Of a DNA stretch of 64,000 bases, positions 57,078 through 64,000 are shown in pieces. Position numbers and translations under genes: made by a program. How positions within the stretch are numbered: the first letter of the stretch is position 1; every line of letters begins with the position of its first letter. Origin of the DNA: Tenrec ecaudatus (lineage: Eukaryota > Chordata > Mammalia > Afrosoricida > Tenrecidae); NCBI RefSeq assembly GCF_050624435.1, contig NC_134546.1, positions 78,037,700 through 78,101,699 on the forward strand. Direction: 5' to 3'. The notes beneath the pieces are model-generated. The model was not told where the DNA came from. It worked only from the letters and a program-made list of their open reading frames with translations, and ran no database searches.

Positions 57078-57570
57078 TCTTGTATCAACTTGATAAATAT
57101 GTGTAAGGGTGGAAACTAACCTGCCTCTCAAGTCACAGCTTGGTGATGCCTCCTTCTGGGTGTGGCCTGCACAGGAAGATTCCGGACACTTCCTCTACTT
57201 CTCCCTAGAAGTGGGTCACGGACTCTCTCTACTCCACCTTCCTATTGACAAAGCATGCTGAGACCTGAGCGAGCCATGCGGTGGAGACCTGTGCCAGCCT
57301 TGTGATGCTTCCACTGCCATGGCATCCACAAGACTTTTCACCCACCAACATGTGGTCTTTCTTCATTCTGCATCATTGCATGGGCTGTATGTGTCATAAG
57401 AGAGATGTATGGACTAATATTGAACTGAAAGGCTAACATCAGACTTAAGAATTTGATCTGGACTGGGCTGGGAATTTATCTCCATATACAATTACTATTT
57501 GATATAAAGCTCTTTCTTACAATAAATGGGTGTCTATAAATTGGTTTCTCTAGTGAACCCAGCCTAACAC
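57078..57570 (+). repeat. Family C repeat copy
   Basis: 'tgtatcaacttgataaatat' start, 'gatctggactgggctggga', 'gatataaagctctttctta' and 'cccagcctaacaca' end. Confidence 0.7.
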
Positions 57571-57944
57571 AAGTTGGAATCATTGAACTAAGTGGCAAAA
57601 CTGTGACTTCAGACCTAGAGGCTTTTCTCTCACTTGCCCTTTATGTCCTCTCTTGCTGACAAACCTTTGAAGCTATGCATCTTGGAGCCCCTGAATGGAG
57701 TTTGGAAATGGCTGTGAGTGTTAACTGCTTTAGGTTGTAAATGGCAAAAAGAGGGATGAAAGGGAGATGTTATTGAATCAAGATTCATCAGCCAATTGTT
57801 CTTTTAATTCACTGTTTTATCGGGCGAGAAACTATTGATTTTCACATAAATGTTTACTCAAAAGGTCCTACTTAATAAACTCACCAATATTTTCCTATTT
57901 TCTCTCAGATGCATTTTCTGGACCTAGCTCTCAAACTCAGCCCA

Positions 57945-58135
57945 ACTTCCATCAAGTCAACTCTTAATCTTAGTGACCCTGTTGGGTAAGGTACAATTGC
58001 TCCTTAGGCTTGTTAGGTTGTGAATATTTACCAGAGGAGACAGACTTATCATTCTCCCCATAAGCTAGCGGTAGGTTGAAATTAGCAGCCCATTGAGTGC
58101 CTGACGCAGCAGGAATTATTGCGTGGAAATTCTGG
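57945..58135 (-). mobile_element. AfroSINE copy, - strand
   Basis: 'catcaagtcaactcttaatc', 'agtgaccctgttgggtaagg' and 'ttagcagcccattgagtgcc' are the reverse complement of the SINE in order. The preceding 57,570-57,945 has no recognisable feature. Confidence 0.7.
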
Positions 58136-59385
58136 GTACTAGGGTTTCTACAGTTCATACCTGTCTGGCGCTATTCCAACTGATGTATTTAAATATGTCT
58201 GAGATCATTGGGTGGCTGTAGACAAGTTATCTCAATCATACACTAATTTCGGTCTCAAGGTGACTTCAAATTAAAATCCAATCTAAACAGTGGAGAGGGG
58301 ATATGTTGGAATAATTAGATTTAAGGAAGTTATGAAGATTGTTTTTTGAGGCCAAAGAAGTAAACCTGATAGGTCTTCTCTTAGCAAGCAGCACAAACAT
58401 CATGTCTACTTATGGAGTAGTTTTAAGAAAAAAAATAAAACTACAATGGTTATTTTATATATATATAAAGTAATCCTGGGAATTATTTCCATCACAATAA
58501 TCTCCCTGCTCATCCTTATATCTAGTCCCTTGCAAATGACATGGATGTGGGGCTTGTTAGATACCCTGTGGAGGACAACCTGTTGCTGAAAAGTTAGATC
58601 TGGCATTCCTCTGCAGGACAGAACTTCACAAATCTATACATGCATGTTTGCATGTACACACACACACAAGAACCCTCAAAATACAGTCAGTCTTATTACA
58701 CGAATGCAGCAAAGCCTTTGAGAGCTTCATATACTGAAGTTGCATGATTAAATGAGAAACTTCAATAAAAATAATGTTGTTACATCAACTTATCTATAAT
58801 CCAAGACTTTGGTTGACTGAGTCCTTGAATCTGGGGTGTCGGGACTATAGACTCGATACCACTAGAGTCTGTTGGCATAACCCAATCGACAAAGACAATG
58901 ATATAACTTTACCTTTGGGTGCAGGGTTACACAGAATTTGAAAATATGTGTAACACATACAAGCATTGAAAGGACAGGTGCACTGGTTGTAAATAGACTC
59001 ATGGAAACCCAGAAATTAGAGCTCTTAGTCAACTTTCAGGTGTGGAAAGGAACTCACCTCATTGGCTAAATTTTCAGCTAAACAAAGGAGATCTGTAAGA
59101 TGAAGAATAATACTCAAGAAGTATGTAATCAGAATAATCAATCATTTGAAAACTCACCATCTTCTCAAGTAAAAAGTTCTGAAGGTTGACATGTGAAGAA
59201 AGAAGGAGAAATTTGAAGCATAGTTATAATGATTTCAGGTAGCCTTCATTCAGTAAAACACCTTCAACGAACTCTATTTTGGAAGGTAATTTTACTAAGG
59301 ACATTATAAAACAACTTCGGTTATACCAGGGATTAAATTAAACAATTATTTAATAAATATATATTTTCTTTTTATTAAAAGGTCA
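58135..59385. other. No recognisable feature
   Basis: AT-rich non-coding DNA with a short (CA)n near 58,657. No V relic or known repeat was recognised. Confidence 0.4.
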
Positions 59386-59515
59386 TTTTATTGAGACTCT
59401 TACAGCTCTTATAACAATTCATATTCAACTGTATCAAGTATATTTTTACATATGTTGCCAGCATTATTTTCTAAACATTTAATTTCTATTGAGTCCTTTG
59501 TATCAGATAATTATA
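59385..59515 (-). mobile_element. Family A 3'-end fragment, - strand
   Basis: 'attttattgagactcttac' to 'gagtcctttgtatcag' is the inverted terminal part of family A. The following 59,515-59,985 has no recognisable feature. Confidence 0.65.
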
Positions 59516-59984
59516 TATTGTCTGCATGCCAACTTTTATGTTTGAGTCAGTGGTGGGGTGGTGAGAGTATGAGTAAAATTTTATATTGTATTGTAAATCT
59601 ACCTGACTACACAAAATCTATGAAAACCATAAGGGAGATGATAAAACCAACCAGGAGAAAAATGGTGAAGAAATATTGAAATGTAATTGTCATATTTCTA
59701 AGATATAGAGCAAATAGTATTAAAAAAGAAAAATAATTAAATTTGTTTCTAAAAGACTTCAAAAATGGAAAAGTATACCATGAAACTTACAACACTTTTA
59801 GTGTTCTAACTTTCATTGTCACTGTAGATCAGTACAAGCGAACCCTCCCATTGCTGTTGTAGAACAATCATATGTAAAATAGAAGCAAATATCACCTAGT
59901 CCTACACTATCCTTCAGAAAACAAAAGAAAGGAAATTGATAAAGACTCTCAAGGAGATGCACTGACACATGGCTGAAGCAATGG

Positions 59985-60200
59985 GCTCAAATAGAACCTT
60001 GGTGAGGAGGGCACCGCCCGGTCACTATTGACTTCTACTGTATGCAGGCTCACAGTGAATCCGAACTGACTACAGGGCCCCGAACAATTACACAGCCTCA
60101 TCATAACAACATCTGCTAGGTTTGAGCCTGCTGCTGTAGTCACTGTATCAAGCTGTCCTCTAGAGGACTTTACAGAAGGAAGCATCTTCTCCATGGTCAT
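59985..60200 (-). mobile_element. Long AfroSINE-type repeat, - strand
   Basis: 'cacagtgaatccgaactgac', 'ctgctgctgtagtcactg' and 'tatcaagctgtcctctag' match the long SINE body. It abuts the V relic that follows. Confidence 0.7.
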
Positions 60201-60204
60201 TTCA

Positions 60205-60312
60205 GTCAACCCAGCATCTCTGCAGGTGATCAGCCTGCAGTCTGAGGACTCTGCCACCTATGACTATGCGGGAAACCCAGTGAAAACCCACATCCTGAAA
60301 ATGTCAGACACC
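60205..60312 (+). pseudogene. IGHV: VH1-like (clan I) FR3 and RSS relic
   Basis: Only the end of a V exon remains. The frame reads ISLQSEDSATYDYAG, the FR3 end of a clan I VH with the second cysteine changed to tyrosine. The RSS is diagnostic: the spacer 'gaaaacccacatcctgaaaa' and nonamer TCAGACACC (60,304-60,312) closely follow the RSS of human and mouse VH1 genes. The heptamer is reduced to CCCAGTG (60,276-60,282) with a two-base shorter spacer. A SINE occupies the position where the rest of the V exon would lie. Downstream flank pairs with that of the 19.7-kb VH3 gene. Confidence 0.75.
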
Positions 60313-60514
60313 CAGGCAGAAGGAAACTGTGCAGGAAAGGGGGAATGACTTTGACAATGTGCTTGCTGTCCTTGTTTTTCAATTATTACTATTAGTAGTT
60401 AAAAAGCTTAGTGAAAAAAGGAAGCTTTCATTTCCTGTGAAATATTTTCAGTTTGGGGCTGTTAAACCAGCTCCACAAAATGTGGGGAACGTGCTCTTTG
60501 ACTCAAATCAGACA

Positions 60515-60665
60515 ACTGGGCCATAAACACAGTCACCGAGTCAATTCCTACTCACAGGGGCACTGTAGGGTCTGGATTGTAAATCTTTAGGAGGCAGACC
60601 CTTCAATCATTCTTCCTAGAATCTGGATTTCAGGCAGTCAATGCCCTACCCACCATGGCACCAGG
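60515..60665 (-). mobile_element. AfroSINE copy, - strand
   Basis: 'cagtcaccgagtcaattcc', 'ctcacaggggcactgtaggg' and 'gtcaatgccctacccacc' are the reverse complement of the SINE in order. Confidence 0.75.
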
Positions 60666-60719
60666 GTTTCTAATATTATTCCCATCAAGTCCTTCCAGGA
60701 CATTCATTTATGTGTACTC

Positions 60720-62200
60720 TATACATGTCTAAAACCATTGGAGAAACCACAAAATTCATCACGACAGAGACCTAGAGAACCTCATGCTGAGTGAAAGTGG
60801 TCAATCTCAAAAGAGCAAATATTGGATGACATCACTATCAGCAAAGACACAAAGACAGAGCCTGACACCTGTTCTCAGATGATGCAATCATTTAGTATGA
60901 TTACATACCCCAGGCATTGTTGTGACATGACTTGTTAATGATAATATAGTATTTATCACGTGCTCAGTTGTACATCTTAAAAGAAATACCACCTCTTTAG
61001 TTGATGCTCCACCTCACATGGGGGCATTTTCTCACTAAGCAGGAATGTGAAAGACCGAATAGCTCCAGCCACTCAGCAGCATCTCAGGGTTACCCCAACT
61101 TAAAAGAGAGTCTCCTACAATGCTAATATTAAAGGAACTGAATTCTTCCATTGAACTTAAAGCTGAAACTCCCTGCATGGGAGGTGCAGGTGACTGCTAT
61201 CCCAAAGTCACGAACCTCAGAGTATGAGCCAAGGATTTCAAATGGTAAAGCTCAGAGCATCGGATAGAATGGTATTAGAGGTTCAATTGTGTGACTATCT
61301 GTGTTGAAGGTCTCCCTTGGCTTTTCTTGGCTTTGGACTCTCTAGTCCAACCACCCCCCCACCGCCCAAAGCAAAAAAACAACAAAACGAAAAAAAAACA
61401 CTTCACCTGATGTTTCAGCACTCTCAAATGAAATCTAGGGGTTATTATATTTGATTATTGTTTCTTATGGAATGGAGCTTTGTTAAAGGGAGAGATAATT
61501 AGTCTAATCTTCTGACTTGGCATCCTTCTTAAGGTGGCTTTTTGAATCTATTTATGAGGTGTGGTCTTACAAACATCCATGTTTCTCCCTCACGCACAAT
61601 AATAGACCCAGGAAAAATGTCTGACTCCCTTCTAGGATATAGCTTCTCTCTCTCTATTTTCTTAACCCGGATATCCAGTCCCCAGCCGCCACCACACACA
61701 CCACCAGCTGCAGTAGTTAACCACATGTGACCATAACTTCCTGTGTTGGTGTCTTTTGCTTGTGCACTTAGGCATTTCTATCCTATGGATAAGAGAGATT
61801 ATATTCTGGTAAAAATCCTTATGGTTTCCCATGTTCCTCTTAGTCTCTATGAAGTTTCATGGGTAAACTTGTATAATAGGAAATCATATATATTTCCAAA
61901 TATTATAATTGCCTACTACTTCCCTCAGGACAGTCATATCTGCCCCTTAGTTATCTTTCTTATAGAAGGATACACAACAGGGCACATTGCTCTGCTGATG
62001 AAAAACAACCTAAGCCAACCCTTCAACTCTAGGAGAGAAGTCACAGCCATGGGCTTCCCAGGTCTCCCCATTCACTAAACAGGTATGATTATACACAAGT
62101 CCCATTTGAGTTTACTGGCTTGAGATTCCATGTTTTCAATTTTTAAAATGAAAAGAAGCTGATGAACAAAACAGATAAACAATGGATAGGTGTGATGGTA
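60720..62200. other. VH flank paralogous to 20.6-21.9 kb
   Basis: Non-coding sequence matching the DNA that leads to the VH3 relic at 21.9 kb; from 61,540 it also matches 8.63-9.35 kb ('gaggtgtggtcttac', 'gacccaggaaaaatg'). Several C-rich/A-rich runs at 61,350-61,400. Confidence 0.65.
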
Positions 62201-62220
62201 GGATGTCTTTGCATTTGCAG

Positions 62221-62507
62221 ATGTCCAGGGCAAAGTACAGCTGGTAGAGTCTGGGGGCCACTTGAGGCAGATGAGGGCCTCTCTCATAATCTTCTGAGCT
62301 GTCTTTGCTCTCCCCAGCATCAATGATGACATGGATTGTATTGGCCAGTGCCAGGGAAAGGCCTGCAGTGCCTCTCAGTTACTGATACTAAATCTTACAT
62401 ACACTTGATGCATAGCTGAATTACAGTCCCCAGAAACAATGACAAGAACCTACCCCATATTCAAATTATCAGGCTCAAAGTCAAGGACAGAACCTTGAAT
62501 CACAGTA
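62221..62507 (+). pseudogene. IGHV: VH3-like V segment relic
   Basis: Third member of the relic set with 9.4 and 21.9 kb, closest to 9.4 kb. Acceptor TTTGCAG ends at 62,220; 11-nt leader part 2; FR1 reads QLVESGG-like in one frame and then breaks. An FR2 remnant (CCAGGGAAAGGCCTGCAG) lies at about 62,349. Both conserved cysteines are missing. Heptamer CACAGTA (62,501-62,507) matches the 9.4-kb relic, but no nonamer is found at the right distance. Non-coding relic. Confidence 0.78.
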
Positions 62508-62509
62508 AA

Positions 62510-63440
62510 GGGAATCATTAAGCTCAGTCTATCGTTCAGAACCTGCAGCCCATGATAGTCCAGGAAACACACAAACTTTTTGTGAAAATTCAGGATTCGG
62601 GGAGAGCTCTAGGGCCAAATGGGATCATTCAGTTCTTCATGCCAGGTGTTTTATCTTCACCTTCACAACCCCACAGAATGTCGGCCACTCTTTCTGGCTT
62701 CACCCAGAGGGTCCACATTTGTCCTGTTAATTAGCTCATCCTCCTACTGGTGGCTTTGCTAGTAATTTGTTGTTTGATACCGGTAACATTCCAAGTATCC
62801 ATTGACACAAAATCTTAAGTGAGGAATTTCAGATAGTTTGGGATAAGATCCTGTATAAAATGCAAGGTTAGGTGTGAATAACTTTATTAATGATGACTAT
62901 GTGTATAATACATGTCTTCCTGTGTCAAAGGTAATTTTTTTAGTGTTACATGTACTCTTTCCACACAAGAACGACTCTAGAGTAGATGTAGGAGTGTAGT
63001 TGCCAATGAAAAGCTCTTCCTTCTCAGTGACATACAATAGCCATTCCTACTTACAGCACACTTTTGAATGGGAGCCACTTTTGGCTGAATTCAATGAGAT
63101 TGCTAGATTTAACTGGCCTTCAAACTTTTAAATACCTAATAATTTTCCAGAATCTATTGCAGAAGAGAAATGTGTATCTGATATTTTAAGTATTCTTTGT
63201 CTTGTTCAGAGTGTAAGTCCCTGAGAGTAGAGGATCACTGCCTTTATTCCTAAAGTCATCCTCAATCTTGTCATGTCTCCTTCCTTAACCATCTTCTTCA
63301 TCACTTTCTGTGGCCTGGAAGAACAGGAGCTTGGTCTTGGAAAATGGAGAAATCATGGAAGGGAATGTGTTCTCTGAGGAAGCAGCCAACGTACTCATCC
63401 CAGATAGACCCATTTTAAACTTTATTACAAAGTTACCACT
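62510..63440. other. No recognisable feature
   Basis: Spacer between the VH3 relic and the next V promoter; no repeat or gene recognised. Confidence 0.4.
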
Positions 63441-63443
63441 CAC

Positions 63444-63451
63444 ATGCAAAT
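63444..63451 (+). promoter_or_regulatory. Perfect octamer ATGCAAAT
   Basis: Lies 353 bp upstream of the next leader ATG, farther than the usual ~100 bp, so its role as that gene's promoter is uncertain. Confidence 0.5.
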
Positions 63452-63803
63452 CACCACATAGTCCATCACATATAAGCTCCTGATATATTTATTCAAATTT
63501 ATGTCTTACTCACTCTGACTAATATACCTGGGATAATAGGCCTCGTTCCCAATATGTCAGTTTCTTCTTCTTCTTGGGGGCAACTCTCAGAGGTGAAGTG
63601 CTCAGGGATTGAAACATGAGGTTTTGCGACTGCTTTATCTGTGAACCTGGTTCATTCTCTCCAGGAGCAGAATATGAAAATAGAGGCCCTCCTTCTGCTG
63701 ATAAAACCACCCCAATCTCAACAATACAGTTCTTGGGGAAGATCCTCAGTACCATAATCTACAAGTGTCCCCATTCTGCAATTTTTATGAACACAGAATC
63801 ATC

Positions 63804-64000
63804 ATGGAGTCTGTATTAAGCTGGGTTTTTCAGGCAGCTATTTTAAAAAGTAATGTTATTGAGAACAAAGTGTGTGAGTGGGTATGAGTGGCAGGGATTT
63901 GACATGTGTGATGGTTTTCATGCCCGCCATATATTGTGTTTGCAAATATCAACTGTAATGAGCAACTGGTTGAGTCTGAAGGAGACTTGAGGAAGCATAA
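63804..64000 (+). pseudogene. IGHV: VH3-like V segment, partial at window end
   Basis: Leader exon 63,804-63,849 (46 nt; MESVLSWVFQAAILK, very like mammalian VH3 leaders) ends at a GTAATG donor. After an intron of about 95 bp the V exon should begin near 63,945, but the acceptor is TTTGCAA where the family has TTTGCAG, so the invariant AG is lost. The V frame that follows reads EQLVESEGDLRK up to the window edge, with the position-one residue changed and no stop yet. It would be a splice-defective pseudogene unless another acceptor is used. The remainder lies outside the window. Confidence 0.8.

Noticed and set aside
1..64000. IGHD or IGHJ segments, constant exons, or light-chain V segments
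   Set aside because: No pair of 12-bp-spaced RSSs flanking a short D, no WGxG J motif and no constant-domain exon was seen.

Overview
This window is a stretch of a mammalian immunoglobulin heavy-chain variable (IGHV) locus. All recognisable V segments lie on the + strand. The interspersed repeats (tRNA-derived SINEs of the AfroSINE type, including the long variant, plus a very abundant retroposon called 'family A' here) point to an afrotherian mammal such as a tenrec, golden mole, hyrax or elephant relative. The order-level call rests on recalled repeat signatures and is fairly confident; the species cannot be fixed from this sequence. No D, J or constant-region segment was seen, so the window lies inside the V array.

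V content, 5' to 3': VH6/VH4-like relic (0.47-0.75 kb); VH3 relic (9.4); VH4-like gene with open frame (12.6-13.1); heavily decayed VH4 relic (16.0-16.4); VH3 gene with open frame but damaged recombination signal (19.6-20.1); VH3 relic (21.9-22.2); VH4-like gene, the best functional candidate (25.55-26.03); VH4 pseudogene (38.0-38.5); VH6-like pseudogene (49.4-49.9); VH1-like FR3/RSS relic (60.2); VH3 relic (62.2-62.5); VH3 segment cut by the window end (63.8-64.0). All three VH clans are present. Five segments carry a CTCF-like core 21-22 bp beyond the RSS nonamer, at a near-constant position.

The array grew by segmental duplication. A block with a VH3 relic about 3.2-3.6 kb upstream of a VH4 gene occurs at 8.6-15.1 kb and 21.2-35.3 kb, and part of it again at 36.6-38.6 kb. 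A second block of about 6-7 kb without a V exon is duplicated at 39.1-45.8 and 50.0-55.7 kb. The V pair at 19.7/21.9 kb is paralogous to that at 60.2/62.2 kb.

A class II endogenous retrovirus resembling rodent IAP elements fills 27,615-32,586 in sense orientation, with paired LTRs, a tRNA-Phe-type primer site and a 6-bp target duplication. A large internal deletion joins the gag N-terminus in frame to RNase H and integrase; env is open except for one nonsense codon. It landed in the tail of an older SINE in the 3' flank of the 25.5-kb VH4 gene.

Most remaining DNA is retroposon-derived: family A (about ten copies, 3' ends shared, internal ~230-bp modules in variable number), family B (LTR-like, near 5.5, 15.4 and 47-48.6 kb), family C (four copies, 45.4-57.6 kb), L1 ORF2 fragments, SINEs and microsatellites.
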